From contig JANPBT010000062.1 in assembly GCA_031430575.1 (NCBI GenBank), forward strand, positions 62,001-126,000: a DNA stretch of 64,000 nt, given 5' to 3'. A program made the position numbers and the translations under genes. Below the pieces are notes generated by a model, which saw only the letters and a list, made by a program, of their open reading frames with translations, did no database searches and was not told where the DNA came from. Below are positions 26,967-36,346 of the stretch, in pieces; the first letter of the stretch is position 1, and the number at the start of each line of letters is the position of its first letter. This stretch comes from JANMDS01 sp031430575 (lineage in GTDB: Bacteria > Pseudomonadota > Gammaproteobacteria > Burkholderiales > Casimicrobiaceae).

Positions 26967-27935
26967 CTACGCTTCTTTGGCGCTACCGGTTGTGCCGTAG
27001 CTGCTGAGCCGTTCGCGTCGGCCACTGATGAGCTTCTCGGTCGGCAAATCAGAAAGCGCTTCGAAAGTCTCGACCAGCGCTTTTTTGAGATTTGCCATCA
27101 TCGTCGCAGGATCGCGATGCGCGCCACCCAAGGGCTCGGGCACGATCGTGTCGATGAGTCCCATCGATTTCAGGCGCGTCGCGGTGATGCCGAGCGACTC
27201 TGCAGCATCCGCTGCTTTTTCTGCGGTTTTCCATAAGATCGTTGCGCAGCCTTCTGGCGAAATGACTGCGTAGGTGGAATATTGCAACATCAGTGTTGCA
27301 TCGCCGACCGCGATGGCAAGCGCGCCGCCAGAGCCACCTTCGCCAATGATCGTGACGATGATCGGTACCCGCAATTGCGCCATTTCGAAAAGATTGCGAC
27401 CAATGGCTTCCGATTGCCCGCGCTCCTCAGCGCCCACGCCGGGGTAAGCGCCGGGCGTATCGATAAAAGTGAAAATGGGCAAACCAAATTTCTCTGCCAT
27501 TTTCATCATGCGCAGTGCTTTGCGGTAGCCCTCTGGCCGGGGCATGCCGAAATTACGATGGATTTTCTCTTTGGTATCGCGGCCTTTTTGATGACCGATC
27601 ACGAAACAGGGTTGACCATCGAAACGCGCCATCCCGCCCACGATTGCGAAATCGTCGGCAAATAAGCGATCACCGTGAATCTCAACAAAATCGGTAAACA
27701 TCGCGCCAACGTAATCGAGCGTATAGGGGCGACGCGGATGGCGCGAGACTTGCGCTGTCTGCCATGCGGTGAGATTTTTGAATATTGATTTGGTAAGGTC
27801 AGTATTCTTTTTTTCTAAGCGCTTGAGCTCGTCTGCGATATCCACTGGCGAGCCATCGTGCACGGCTTGTAGTTCATCAATCTTATCTTGCAGCTCTGCA
27901 ATGGGCTGTTCGAAATCTAAGTATCCAGCTTTCAT
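26967..27935 (-). CDS. accA: Acetyl-CoA carboxylase carboxyltransferase subunit alpha
   Basis: The 322-residue protein has the standard AccA length and signature regions: YLDFEQPIAEL, FTDFVEIHGDRLFADD, GHQKGRDTKEKIHRNFGMPRPEGYRKALR, FIDTPGAYPGVGAEERGQSEAI and GEGGSGGALAI. With AccD it transfers the carboxyl group from biotin to acetyl-CoA, making malonyl-CoA for fatty acid synthesis. It is followed by tilS on the same strand. No repeat copy lies in it, which fits a tightly conserved protein. Confidence 0.96.
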   Translation of the reverse strand: MKAGYLDFEQPIAELQDKIDELQAVHDGSPVDIADELKRLEKKNTDLTKSIFKNLTAWQTAQVSRHPRRPYTLDYVGAMFTDFVEIHGDRLFADDFAIVGGMARFDGQPCFVIGHQKGRDTKEKIHRNFGMPRPEGYRKALRMMKMAEKFGLPIFTFIDTPGAYPGVGAEERGQSEAIGRNLFEMAQLRVPIIVTIIGEGGSGGALAIAVGDATLMLQYSTYAVISPEGCATILWKTAEKAADAAESLGITATRLKSMGLIDTIVPEPLGGAHRDPATMMANLKKALVETFEALSDLPTEKLISGRRERLSSYGTTGSAKEA

Positions 27936-27967
27936 GGGCGCGACTTTAACAGGTTAGGGGCGATCAA

Positions 27968-29401
27968 CTAAGCGCGCCCGTAAATATCTTCAAAGCGCAC
28001 GATATCGTCTTCGCCGAAATAAGTGCCGACTTGAGTTTCGATAATCGCGACGGGCGTATTCGTTTTATTTTGTAAGCGGTGCTTGGTGCCCACAGGGATG
28101 AAAGTCGCTTGCCCGGGAGTTAAGGTGAGCACTTCTTCGCCGTTGGTTACGGTTGCGGTGCCAGTCACCACGATCCAATGTTCGCTGCGCTTATGATGCA
28201 GTTGCAGCGAAAGCGATGCGCCAGGCTGCACGACAATGCGTTTGACCTTGCAATCGTCTTTGTCTTCCAAGATGGTGTAAGTGCCCCACGGGCGGTGCAC
28301 AGTGAGGTGCAGCTTGGTTAACGCAGCCCGATCAATCTTGAGCGCATCGACCGCGCGTTTTACGTCTTGCGCCCGCGATGCATCGGCAACTAAAAGTGCA
28401 TCTTCGGTATCGATGATGATTAAATTATTGACGCCGACGGCAGCGACCATGCGCGTGCTTTGAACAAACAAATTTTTAGCATCAATCATCAAATGCTGTC
28501 CTGTTGTGCGATTCCCCATGGCGTCAGGCGCAACCGTTTGCGCTAACGCTGGCCATGCACCGACATCGCTCCAATCAAACGCTGCACGCACCATCGCGAC
28601 GTTGGACGCTTTTTCCATTACCGCATAGTCAATGGAGATCGACGGCGCCGTGGCGAAAGTAGTTGCTTCGAGCAAAATTTCATTGCCGGTGCGCTTTGAG
28701 GCTACAAGCGTGGCCTTGGCAGCGGTCAATACCTGCGGCGCAATTTTCGTCATTTCAGCCAATAATCCACCTACAGGGAAGCAGAACATGCCGGAATTCC
28801 ACGCAAATGTGCCTGCGGCGCAGTATTCTTGGGCTTTTGCAAGCGATGGTTTTTCGATAAATTTAGCCACGCGGTAAACCGCGCTGGCCAACGCTTCGCC
28901 TTGCTGGAGGTAGCCATAGCCCGTTTCGGGCGAAGTCGGCGCGATGCCGAAGGTTACGAGTGCACCAGAAATTGCGGCGGCATCAGCAGCGCGCACGCTG
29001 GCGCTAAACCCCGCAATATCATCGATTAAATGGTCTGCCGCGAGCACGAGTAAGCGCGCATCGTCACCAAATTTCTCTTGCGCGAGGAGTGCGGCGATGG
29101 CAATCGCAGGCGCTGTATTGCGACCCATCGGCTCTGAGACGAAAATCGCCTCGCCAGTATCGCCCATCGCGGCGAGCGCATTGCGGATCAAAAAGCTATG
29201 GGCAATGCCCGCGACAAAAATAATAGGGGAATCGCCTGCGGCGGAATTTGCAACGGCGCGGGCACGGCGCACCGTTTTCGCGATCAACGTATCGCCGTCA
29301 GGCAACGTCATAAAGGGCTTGGGAAAACCTTCGCGGGAGGCGGGCCATAGTCGGCTACCAGAGCCACCACAAAGAATGACCGGGATCAGCATCGTTTTCA
29401 T
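27968..29401 (-). CDS. manC: Mannose-1-phosphate guanylyltransferase / mannose-6-phosphate isomerase
   Basis: The 477-residue bifunctional enzyme makes GDP-mannose for surface polysaccharides. The N-terminal nucleotidyltransferase domain shows VILCGGSGSRLWPASRE, the FVSEPMGRNTAPAIA loop and FIEKPS. The C-terminal cupin isomerase domain shows VHRPWGTYTILED and LQLHHKRSEHWIVVTGTATV. A repeat copy at 28812 encodes CAAG just before the FAWNSGMF motif. A near copy at 28732 encodes APQV. No other sugar-nucleotide gene is adjacent. The start at 29401 is the first ATG, with a second ATG three codons in. Confidence 0.92.
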   Translation of the reverse strand: MKTMLIPVILCGGSGSRLWPASREGFPKPFMTLPDGDTLIAKTVRRARAVANSAAGDSPIIFVAGIAHSFLIRNALAAMGDTGEAIFVSEPMGRNTAPAIAIAALLAQEKFGDDARLLVLAADHLIDDIAGFSASVRAADAAAISGALVTFGIAPTSPETGYGYLQQGEALASAVYRVAKFIEKPSLAKAQEYCAAGTFAWNSGMFCFPVGGLLAEMTKIAPQVLTAAKATLVASKRTGNEILLEATTFATAPSISIDYAVMEKASNVAMVRAAFDWSDVGAWPALAQTVAPDAMGNRTTGQHLMIDAKNLFVQSTRMVAAVGVNNLIIIDTEDALLVADASRAQDVKRAVDALKIDRAALTKLHLTVHRPWGTYTILEDKDDCKVKRIVVQPGASLSLQLHHKRSEHWIVVTGTATVTNGEEVLTLTPGQATFIPVGTKHRLQNKTNTPVAIIETQVGTYFGEDDIVRFEDIYGRA

Positions 29402-29494
29402 TTCAATGGAGTGTAATAATCGTAGTTTAGTCGGGTTGCCCGCGCGGCATGGGCTTTATCCCGAATAAGCATAGACAACTTAGGAGCCATCGAC

Positions 29495-29962
29495 ATGAAA
29501 ATTATCAAAAACGATGCGCGTGGTGCGGGCTTGCGCGTGGGCATCGTCCAAGCGCGCTTTAATCAAGCCATTACCGAAAAATTGCTGCAGGGCACGGTGC
29601 GCGCGCTGAAAGAGGCGGGCGTCGCAGACGATCAAATGATCTTGTTAACCGTTGCTGGGGCGCTTGAAATTCCCCATGCGTTGCAGACTTTCGCCGATGT
29701 CGGCGACATTGACGCGATGGTCGCGTTGGGCGCTGTGGTCAAAGGCGACACTTATCACTTTGAAGTCGTTTGCAATGAGTCGGCGGCTGGCATTATGCGG
29801 ATCAATCTTGATTCGGGCATCCCTATTGGCAATGGCGTGCTTACAACTTACACCGAAGAGCAAGCCTTAGCCCGCGCTGATCAAAAAGGCTTTGAAGCTG
29901 CGATGACCGCCATTGAGCTGGCAGGCTTAGAAGATTTATTGGCCGAGGCGCTTGATGACTGA
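29495..29962 (+). CDS. ribH: 6,7-dimethyl-8-ribityllumazine synthase
   Basis: The 155-residue protein catalyses the penultimate step of riboflavin synthesis. Signature stretches are VGIVQARFNQAITEKLLQG, VAGALEIPHALQ, ALGAVVKGDTYHFEVVCNES and GIPIGNGVLTTYTEEQALARAD, with the catalytic His in DTYHFE. TAGGAG precedes the ATG at a suitable distance. It starts the run ribH-nusB-thiL-pgpA. No FMN riboswitch is recognisable in the 93-base gap upstream. Confidence 0.95.
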   Translation: MKIIKNDARGAGLRVGIVQARFNQAITEKLLQGTVRALKEAGVADDQMILLTVAGALEIPHALQTFADVGDIDAMVALGAVVKGDTYHFEVVCNESAAGIMRINLDSGIPIGNGVLTTYTEEQALARADQKGFEAAMTAIELAGLEDLLAEALDD

Positions 29963-30455
29963 GCGCATTCCCGATATTTCGCCCTCTTTAATTGAGGTTG
30001 ACGAGGCGCTGCCCCGCTATAAATCCTCGCGCCAGCATGCCCGTGCGCTTGTGGTGCAAGGGCTTTACAGCATGTGGCTTTCTTCTAATGATGCGCCGAT
30101 GGTGCGAATCGATACCGAGCGTGCGTTGGGGTTTCGTGCCGCAGACGGCGAATATTTCCGTGCCGCATGGGCTGGCGTAACGGCGGCCCAGCCCGAGCTG
30201 GAAGGCTTAATGTTCAACCATCTTGATCGTACGGAAGAAGAGCTCTCGCCGATTGAGCGGGCGATTTTGTGTCTTGGCGTTTGGGAGCTGCGTGATCGTG
30301 TCGATATTCCCTATAAGGTGGTGATCAACGAAGCGGTGGAGCTTGCCAAGCGCTTTGGCGGCACCGACGGGCACAAATACGTCAACGGCGTGCTGGATAA
30401 GCTCGCGCCCTCCCTGCGCGCGCCAGAGTGGGCGGCTGCGCATCCAAGTCAATAA
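29955..30455 (+). CDS. nusB: Transcription antitermination factor NusB
   Basis: The all-helical RNA-binding protein (166 residues) binds boxA with S10 to promote rRNA antitermination. SSRQHARALVVQGLYSMWLS and SPIERAILCLGVWELRDRVDIPYKVVINEAVELAKRFGGTDGHKYVNGVLDKL are the family signatures. The ATG at 29955 overlaps the ribH stop by 8 bases. The N-terminus is about 25 residues longer than in E. coli. Confidence 0.94.
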   Translation: MTERIPDISPSLIEVDEALPRYKSSRQHARALVVQGLYSMWLSSNDAPMVRIDTERALGFRAADGEYFRAAWAGVTAAQPELEGLMFNHLDRTEEELSPIERAILCLGVWELRDRVDIPYKVVINEAVELAKRFGGTDGHKYVNGVLDKLAPSLRAPEWAAAHPSQ

Positions 30456-30474
30456 GGAAGAGCGCAATCATCGC

Positions 30475-31485
30475 GTGGGTGAATTTGATTTAATCGATAC
30501 TTATTTTCGTCGCCCCGCAAAGCGCGCGGCGCTAGGCATTGGCGATGATTGCGCCTTGATCCCGATGCAATTTGGATCGACGAGTTCAGTAGCGGGTGAA
30601 CTTCCTGCGGCGCAGTTTTGGGCGACCACGACCGATATGCTCGTGGAAGGGCGGCATTTTTTTGCGGGCGCTGATCCCTACCGGCTCGGCTGGAAATGCC
30701 TAGCGGTCAATCTCTCCGATCTGGCAGCAATCGGCGCCGAGCCGCATCATTTCTCATTAGCATTTGCCCTGCCGGAAGCCGATCCGGCGTGGCTCAAGCC
30801 ATTTTCGCAAGGGCTTTTTGCGCTCGCTGATGCCCATGATATTGAATTGATTGGTGGCGACACAACCGCTGGGCCACGTACGATTTGCATCACCGCGACA
30901 GGTCTTGTGCCGCCCGCGCTTGCGCTCAAGCGTAGCGCCGCCAAAGCGGGTGATGATATTTGGATTTCCGATGAAATCGGGGGTGCGGCGTTGCAACTCT
31001 TTACCCGCTGGGGTCGTACCCAATTTTCCGCAGCGATACCTGCGGCGCAGATTGAGCACTTTTTAGTGCGTATGGAGCAGCCGCAGCCGCGCGTGGCGCT
31101 CGGTATTGCGCTGCGCGGGATCGCCCATGCCGCGATTGATATATCCGATGGGCTTTCTGGTGATCTCGGTCATATTTTGAAAGCGTCGAAATGCGGCGCA
31201 GAGGTGCGTCTCGCGCAGATTCCTGCGCATCCGTATTTGCGGGGATTGCTCGCGACTCCTGAGCGAAATTTAGCCGTGGAATGCCTGCTCTCGGGTGGCG
31301 ATGACTACGAATTGATTTTTACGGCGCCACCATCTGCCCGCGGGCAAATTGAGAAAATATTGGCAGGCTTAGGTTTAGCTGGCGCTTGTATCGGCAAAAT
31401 CGTCGCAGGAGATCAATTAAAAATTTTTGATGAAGATGGCAAACGGCTTATCGCGCCAAAATCGTTTGATCATTTCGCACCATGA
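30475..31485 (+). CDS. thiL: Thiamine-monophosphate kinase
   Basis: ThiL phosphorylates thiamine monophosphate to the active diphosphate. The protein of 336 residues shows GEFDLIDTYF, GIGDDCAL, TTDMLVEGRHFF, KCLAVNLSDLAAIGAEP, GGDTTAGP and AIDISDGLSGDLGHI. A GTG at 30475 is chosen because it starts the conserved GEFDLI segment; the longer ATG-initiated frame would overlap most of the nusB end. Two repeat copies are embedded: 30604 (LPAAQF) and 31039 (IPAAQI). The first sits in a stretch that is longer than usual just before TTDMLVEG. The stop overlaps pgpA in an ATGA junction. Confidence 0.9.
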   Translation: MGEFDLIDTYFRRPAKRAALGIGDDCALIPMQFGSTSSVAGELPAAQFWATTTDMLVEGRHFFAGADPYRLGWKCLAVNLSDLAAIGAEPHHFSLAFALPEADPAWLKPFSQGLFALADAHDIELIGGDTTAGPRTICITATGLVPPALALKRSAAKAGDDIWISDEIGGAALQLFTRWGRTQFSAAIPAAQIEHFLVRMEQPQPRVALGIALRGIAHAAIDISDGLSGDLGHILKASKCGAEVRLAQIPAHPYLRGLLATPERNLAVECLLSGGDDYELIFTAPPSARGQIEKILAGLGLAGACIGKIVAGDQLKIFDEDGKRLIAPKSFDHFAP

Positions 31486-31988
31486 CGCCTCCTGATCATT
31501 CGCCAGAGCGCGCCTCCCAGCCTACCCTGCAATTTTTGTTGCGCCATCCTGCACATTTCATCGCACTCGGTTGCGGCAGCGGGCTTGCGCCCGTTGCGCC
31601 CGGCACGTTTGGTGCGCTTTTTGGGTGGCTAGTCGCCCGCGTGCTGCTCGATCACGTCACAACACCCGCTTACGCAGCGATCGTCGTCGCCTGCTTCGTT
31701 GCCGGTTGTTGGGCGGCAGCGGTAACCGGCCCAAAGCTCGGTCGGGTCGACCACGGTGCGATTGTGTGGGATGAAGTCGTCGCGATGTTGATCGTGATTT
31801 GGTTTGTGCCGTCGTCGTTTACCCTGCAAGTGCTTGGTTTTCTCTTTTTCCGATTTTTTGATATCGTGAAGCCTCCGCCAATACGCTGGTTTGATGCCAA
31901 TATTAAAAATGGCTTCGGCGTCATGCTCGACGATCTTGTCGCTGCATTTTTTGCATTGCTCTGCTTGGCGATTTGGATGCGAATTTAG
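31482..31988 (+). CDS. pgpA: Phosphatidylglycerophosphatase A
   Basis: The 168-residue inner-membrane phosphatase dephosphorylates phosphatidylglycerol phosphate. GCGSGLAPVAPGTFGALFGW, the acidic IVWDEVVAMLI and FFRFFDIVKPPPIRWFD, and GFGVMLDDLVAAFFA are diagnostic. Three to four hydrophobic segments are visible. It overlaps thiL by four bases, a pairing conserved across proteobacteria. Confidence 0.94.
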   Translation: MTPPDHSPERASQPTLQFLLRHPAHFIALGCGSGLAPVAPGTFGALFGWLVARVLLDHVTTPAYAAIVVACFVAGCWAAAVTGPKLGRVDHGAIVWDEVVAMLIVIWFVPSSFTLQVLGFLFFRFFDIVKPPPIRWFDANIKNGFGVMLDDLVAAFFALLCLAIWMRI

Positions 31989-32831
31989 GTGACCGTAGCG
32001 CTGATTGGCTGGGTCTTGCTGGCCGCATTTCTACACGCCCTTTGGAATGCGCTGCTCAAAAAAGGCGGCGATCCCGTGCTCGATATTGCAGGCGTCTGGC
32101 TTGGCGGTTCAATTGTCGTTGCACCATTTATCGTTTTTTTGCCGATTCCTGCCGCGCCCGCATGGCCATTGCTATTGCTCTCCATCGTTGTGCATTTGTT
32201 GTATTACTTCGCGCTGATTGCCGCGTATCGCGATGGCGCGCTATCGGTCGTCTACCCGATCATGCGCGGCGTTGCCCCGGCATTGGTAACCTTGAGCTCA
32301 GCGGCGGTGTTGGGCGAGCCGCTCAGTGCAGTCCAAATGATGAGCGTTGCATTCATTTGCATCGGTGTGCTCATTTTGAGTGGCATTGGCACCATCTCGC
32401 TCGCAATTTCGGGGCGATCACTCGCAGCCGCACTCGCGACTGCGGCCTTGATTGCGATCTATACCGTGATCGATGGCAAGGGCGCTCGAGCCTCAACCAA
32501 TGCCTTTTCTTACGTGGCGTGGCTAGCATTTTTGCAGGGCATTATCGTTGCGTGTATCGCGCTATACCTGCGGCGCAGAAATCGACCAAAATGGGCTGAT
32601 TTTGCAAAAGGGCGCTCACTCGCTGGCGGCGCTGCATCGGTGAGCGCCTATGCGATTGTGTTGTGGGCAATGACGCAAGCACCGATTGCGCTGGTGGCCA
32701 CGTTGCGCGAGACGTCCGTGCTCTTTGCGGTCTTGCTCGGCGCGTGGATGCTGAAAGAAAATGTTCCACGTCTGCGCTGGGCGGGCGCGATTTTGGTTGT
32801 TGTGGGAGTCGTTTTGCTTCGCGAAAATTAG
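31989..32831 (+). CDS. EamA/DMT-family transporter
   Basis: This 280-residue protein has ten predicted hydrophobic segments and two EamA-type halves (FLHALWNALLKK in the first, ETSVLFAVLLGAWMLKE in the second). Members export or import small metabolites. The substrate is not readable. The GTG at 31989 abuts the pgpA stop codon, so it is coupled to that operon. A repeat copy at 32567 encodes LRRR in a cytoplasmic-looking basic loop between two membrane segments, a position consistent with the positive-inside rule. Confidence 0.85.
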   Translation: MTVALIGWVLLAAFLHALWNALLKKGGDPVLDIAGVWLGGSIVVAPFIVFLPIPAAPAWPLLLLSIVVHLLYYFALIAAYRDGALSVVYPIMRGVAPALVTLSSAAVLGEPLSAVQMMSVAFICIGVLILSGIGTISLAISGRSLAAALATAALIAIYTVIDGKGARASTNAFSYVAWLAFLQGIIVACIALYLRRRNRPKWADFAKGRSLAGGAASVSAYAIVLWAMTQAPIALVATLRETSVLFAVLLGAWMLKENVPRLRWAGAILVVVGVVLLREN

Positions 32832-32834
32832 CGA

Positions 32835-33551
32835 TCAAACACTGCCGTTAAGCTTTGCTTTCCATAACGCCCACGGCCGCTCTATGATCGCTTCGTTGGT
32901 GGTCATCGCACCATGGGCTTCTGCTGCATTGAGGTATTTCACTTCGCCAAAGCGCATGGCCTCGCTTTGTAGCTTAGCGTTGGATTCGGCCCAAATCGCG
33001 CGCGCAACCACGAGCCTCAACGATGGCGCGACCGTAACCGAGCCGTGCCCGCGCATGAGCGCGAAGTGCGCGCTGCCCAGCGTTTGCGCGAGATGCGTGC
33101 CGAGTTTTCGGGTGCGAATGAGTAAATCTTGATGCAGACTTTCAAATTCCCGAATCTCAAAATTAGGTACGCCCAATCCTAAAAAGCCACTCATGTGGCA
33201 GATCGGTCGCAGCCTCGCCTGGGTGACACCAAACGGGATAATCGCGGGCGAATGGGAATGCACGATGGCAACGACATCGGGGCGCGCGGCGTAAATCTCA
33301 CTATGAATGTAGCGCTCTAGATACGTCTTACGGTTAAGCGTATCTTGCGGCTCGCCTAAGTAATCGCATTCCAAAATATCGTTGGCTTGCACGGTCGCCG
33401 GTGCAATCGCGCGCGCAATCAGAAATCGATCATCGCGACCATCATGGCGCACGCTGACATGGCCGAAACCATCGACAATGCCTTCGTTGTAGAGGATATG
33501 GTTAGCGTCAACGAGGTCGTTGATCAGATTTACCGATGCGGTCGAATTCAT
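32835..33551 (-). CDS. Class II aldolase/adducin-family protein
   Basis: The 238-residue protein carries the family's zinc-binding histidines in VHSHSPAIIPF and a distal MRGHGSV. GFGHVSVRHD binds the phosphate or carboxylate of the substrate, and the catalytic acid lies near ERYIHSEIY. Such proteins act as aldolases, epimerases or decarboxylases on small hydroxy acids. Next to a Bug-type receptor gene on the same strand, a role in using an imported carboxylate is plausible but inferred. Its stop is 3 bases from the convergent transporter's stop. Confidence 0.82.
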   Translation of the reverse strand: MNSTASVNLINDLVDANHILYNEGIVDGFGHVSVRHDGRDDRFLIARAIAPATVQANDILECDYLGEPQDTLNRKTYLERYIHSEIYAARPDVVAIVHSHSPAIIPFGVTQARLRPICHMSGFLGLGVPNFEIREFESLHQDLLIRTRKLGTHLAQTLGSAHFALMRGHGSVTVAPSLRLVVARAIWAESNAKLQSEAMRFGEVKYLNAAEAHGAMTTNEAIIERPWALWKAKLNGSV

Positions 33552-33566
33552 ATTTGAAAATTGTAT

Positions 33567-33628
33567 GTACCTGCGGCGCAGATTGCGGCGTTTACATTCA
33601 CTTAGACCGAAATCTGCGCCGCAGGTAT
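33567..33628. repeat. Inverted repeat pair between aldolase and Bug-receptor genes
   Basis: A forward copy (33570-33581) and a reverse copy (33614-33625) flank 32 bases. The arms TACCTGCGGCGCAGATT and AATCTGCGCCGCAGGTA are fully complementary. The pair lies just after the Bug gene and before the aldolase start on the minus strand, so it could attenuate transcription between them. Confidence 0.8.
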
Positions 33629-33650
33629 TGAGATGAAGTAAACGAAAAAA

Positions 33651-34634
33651 TTATTCTGGTTTGATGTTGATTTCGCGAATGGTCTTGGCAAAACGCTCGG
33701 CCTCAGATTGCAATTGTTTGGCCAATTCCTCGGGGGTTCCGCCAACGGTTTCAACGCCGGCGTTTAGCAGGGTCTCGGCGACAGTGCCCGATTTCAACGC
33801 TGCTGCAATGTCTACCGAAATCTGGCGGATGATTGCTGCGGGTGCGCCCGCGGGCGCCATTGCGATTGTTGTTGGTGCGAAATCAAAACCCGGAATGCTC
33901 GCTTCGCCAATGGTCGGAATATTGGGTTGCTGCGAAAAACGGCGGCTCGAATTTTGCACAAGCAATTTCACCCGATTGTCTTTTACGAAACCACCAATCG
34001 CGGGCAGTGCCGAAAAGAGCACCTGCACTTGCCCGCCCACCAAGGCGGGCGTGGCCTGACCCATGCCTTTAAAGGGAATGTGCACCATACTCAAACCGAG
34101 GGCTGCATTCATCGCCTCGGTAGAAAGATGGTGGGTCGAGCCGATTCCAGAGGAACCGTAAGCCACTTTACCGGGATTTGCTTTTACGTAGGCGATAAAT
34201 TCAGCAAATGTATTTGCGGGAACCGAAGGGTGAGCGGTTAAAAAGAGTGGGGCACGGGCAATCGCGCCGACCGGGACAAAATCGCGGACTGGATCGTATT
34301 CAAGTTTCGCGTAGAGCGCAGGGTTGATGGTGAACATAGAGCCATCGGTGATCAAGAGCGTGTGGCCGTCCGCACCGGCAGCTTTCACCGCTTGCGCGGC
34401 AAGCGTGCCGTTGCCGCCGGGCTTATTTTCGACAACAACGTGCTGATTCCATTTTTCAGAAAGCGCCTTGCCGACAATGCGCGCGACCGTATCGGGAAAT
34501 CCGCCCGGAGGGTAGGGCACGACGAATTTAACTGGCTTAGAGGGAAACGCCTGCGCATATACCGCCGCAGAAAGGGTGGATACGCAGATGAATGCGAGCG
34601 CGCAGAGCGCAGCCAATTTAAACCGATTAACCAC
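33651..34634 (-). CDS. Bug-family tripartite tricarboxylate receptor
   Basis: This periplasmic solute-binding protein of 327 residues has a signal peptide (FKLAALCALAFICVSTLSAAVYAQA). The classic Bug motifs follow: FPSKPVKFVVPYPPGGFPDTVARI, VVVENKPGGNGTLAAQAV, YGSSGIGSTHHLSTE and HIPFKGMGQATPALVGGQV. Bug receptors capture carboxylates for TTT transporters or for sensing. They are hugely expanded in Burkholderiales, which supports the taxonomic guess. A GTG at 34634 with GGAG six bases upstream is preferred over the GTG at 34646. No TTT membrane genes are adjacent. Confidence 0.9.
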   Translation of the reverse strand: MVNRFKLAALCALAFICVSTLSAAVYAQAFPSKPVKFVVPYPPGGFPDTVARIVGKALSEKWNQHVVVENKPGGNGTLAAQAVKAAGADGHTLLITDGSMFTINPALYAKLEYDPVRDFVPVGAIARAPLFLTAHPSVPANTFAEFIAYVKANPGKVAYGSSGIGSTHHLSTEAMNAALGLSMVHIPFKGMGQATPALVGGQVQVLFSALPAIGGFVKDNRVKLLVQNSSRRFSQQPNIPTIGEASIPGFDFAPTTIAMAPAGAPAAIIRQISVDIAAALKSGTVAETLLNAGVETVGGTPEELAKQLQSEAERFAKTIREINIKPE

Positions 34635-34852
34635 GGCGGACTCCACTAATCTATCTTGAGAGCCAGTCTAGCGCAGTTTTTTGGGCACGGCATGTTTGCA
34701 TTTCTTTTGTAACGCAATGCCGCGGCGCATATTGAGTTCGTCAACGAGGCCCAAACCATGCGCATTTTGCGCCGCAGGTCAGGCAAACGCGCAGGTGGAT
34801 CTCGGCGCTAGGCTGAGTCCTCGACCTGCCCGCCGATCTCAACACCAAAAAT

Positions 34853-36292
34853 CTAACCTTGCGCCCACGCTTTGCCGTCGCGTGCGAGCAATTGATTTGC
34901 CGCTTCCGGCCCCCAAGTGCCATTGCCGTAAGGTTGCAATAAATCAGCGCCAAATCCCGTGCTTAACGGGCTCGCCCAGGCACACGCTGCATCGACTTCA
35001 TCGCGACGCATAAAGAGCGTTTGGTTGCCGCGCACAACATCCATTAGCAAACGCTCGTACGCTTCCGGCTGGGCCACGCCGAAGCTCTCGGCGAAACTCA
35101 TATCAAGATCGACTGGCAACACCCGCAGCCCACCGGGGCCTGGCTCTTTGACTGTTAAGCCCAGTTTCACGCCCTCATTGGGCTGAAGGCGGAGCACCAA
35201 TCGGTTGGCCGGTACGGTGCCAGAATCGGGCGGCAAAATGTTGTGTGGCACGGAGCGAAACTGGATGACAATTTCAGAGACTTTTTCGGGCATCGCTTTG
35301 CCCGTGCGCAAGTAAAACGGCACGCCAGCCCAGCGCCAATTTTCAATTGCGAGCTTGAGGGCAACGAAGGTTTCTGTGCGGCTCGGTTTGCCCAGCTCAT
35401 CGCAGTAGCCGGTGTGACCCGCACTAGCAACGTATTGCCCACGCACCACACTCGCCGCGGTCGCTGGGGCTAAGGCGCGCAACACTTTTAACTTTTCATC
35501 CCGAATGGCATCGGCGGTAAACGCTTGCGGCGGCTCCATCGCGGTCAGGCAGACAAGCTGCATGAGATGGTTTTGCACCATATCGCGAAAGGCACCGGCA
35601 CCGTCGTAATACGCGTGTCGCCCTTCGAGCCCGACTTTTTCAGCGACCGTAATTTGCACATGATCGATGTATTGCCGATTCATCAGTGGTTCAAACATGG
35701 CATTGGCAAAACGCAGTACAAATAAATTTTGAACCGTCTCTTTGCCGAGATAGTGATCGATGCGGTATGTTTGGGCTTCGCTGAAGGCTTTCGCCACGGC
35801 GTCATTGATTTCGCGGGCGCTGGCGGAATCATGGCCGATTGGCTTTTCAAGCACGATGCGGGCATTAGCAGTGTTGAGCCCGTGCGAGGCCAGCTTTTCG
35901 GTAATCGGCACAAAAAGCTCAGGTGCTACTGCCAGATAGTAAACGCGGATATGATCGTCGCGCTGCTCTAAGGCTGCTTTCAAATCCGACCAACCGTTGT
36001 CAGATTTAGCATCAACGCACACATACTCAACGCGCAGTAAAAAAGATTTCCAAGCGGCAGACTCAGTCAAAGCAGCGCCGTGAAATTGCGCTGCTTTCTG
36101 CGTCAGCATCGCACGATAGGCCGCGCTGGTGCTGGCTGAGCGCGATGCCGCCAAGATGCGAGCGCTCGCGGGGATCTGCCCATCACGGTCACGCGCGGCC
36201 AATGCCGGTAGCAATTTGCGCAAGGCTAAATCGCCGGTAGCACCAAAAACAACATAGTCAAACGCGGAAACAGGGATGGTGTGGGCAGTCAT
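34853..36292 (-). CDS. zwf: Glucose-6-phosphate 1-dehydrogenase
   Basis: The 479-residue enzyme oxidises glucose 6-phosphate to 6-phosphogluconolactone with NAD(P)+, entering the pentose phosphate and Entner-Doudoroff routes. VVFGATGDLALRKLLPAL is the Rossmann loop. RIDHYLGKETVQN contains the substrate-binding His/Lys pair. GVPFYLRTGKAMPEK is also conserved. It is divergent from the endopeptidase gene, with an 11-base overlap only if the latter starts at its earliest codon. A one-mismatch repeat copy lies at 34767, downstream of its stop. Confidence 0.95.
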   Translation of the reverse strand: MTAHTIPVSAFDYVVFGATGDLALRKLLPALAARDRDGQIPASARILAASRSASTSAAYRAMLTQKAAQFHGAALTESAAWKSFLLRVEYVCVDAKSDNGWSDLKAALEQRDDHIRVYYLAVAPELFVPITEKLASHGLNTANARIVLEKPIGHDSASAREINDAVAKAFSEAQTYRIDHYLGKETVQNLFVLRFANAMFEPLMNRQYIDHVQITVAEKVGLEGRHAYYDGAGAFRDMVQNHLMQLVCLTAMEPPQAFTADAIRDEKLKVLRALAPATAASVVRGQYVASAGHTGYCDELGKPSRTETFVALKLAIENWRWAGVPFYLRTGKAMPEKVSEIVIQFRSVPHNILPPDSGTVPANRLVLRLQPNEGVKLGLTVKEPGPGGLRVLPVDLDMSFAESFGVAQPEAYERLLMDVVRGNQTLFMRRDEVDAACAWASPLSTGFGADLLQPYGNGTWGPEAANQLLARDGKAWAQG

Positions 36293-36346
36293 GGGTTCGC
36301 CGGAAATGCAATCGATTTAAAAGAGGGAAAATTGTCGCATGTCAAA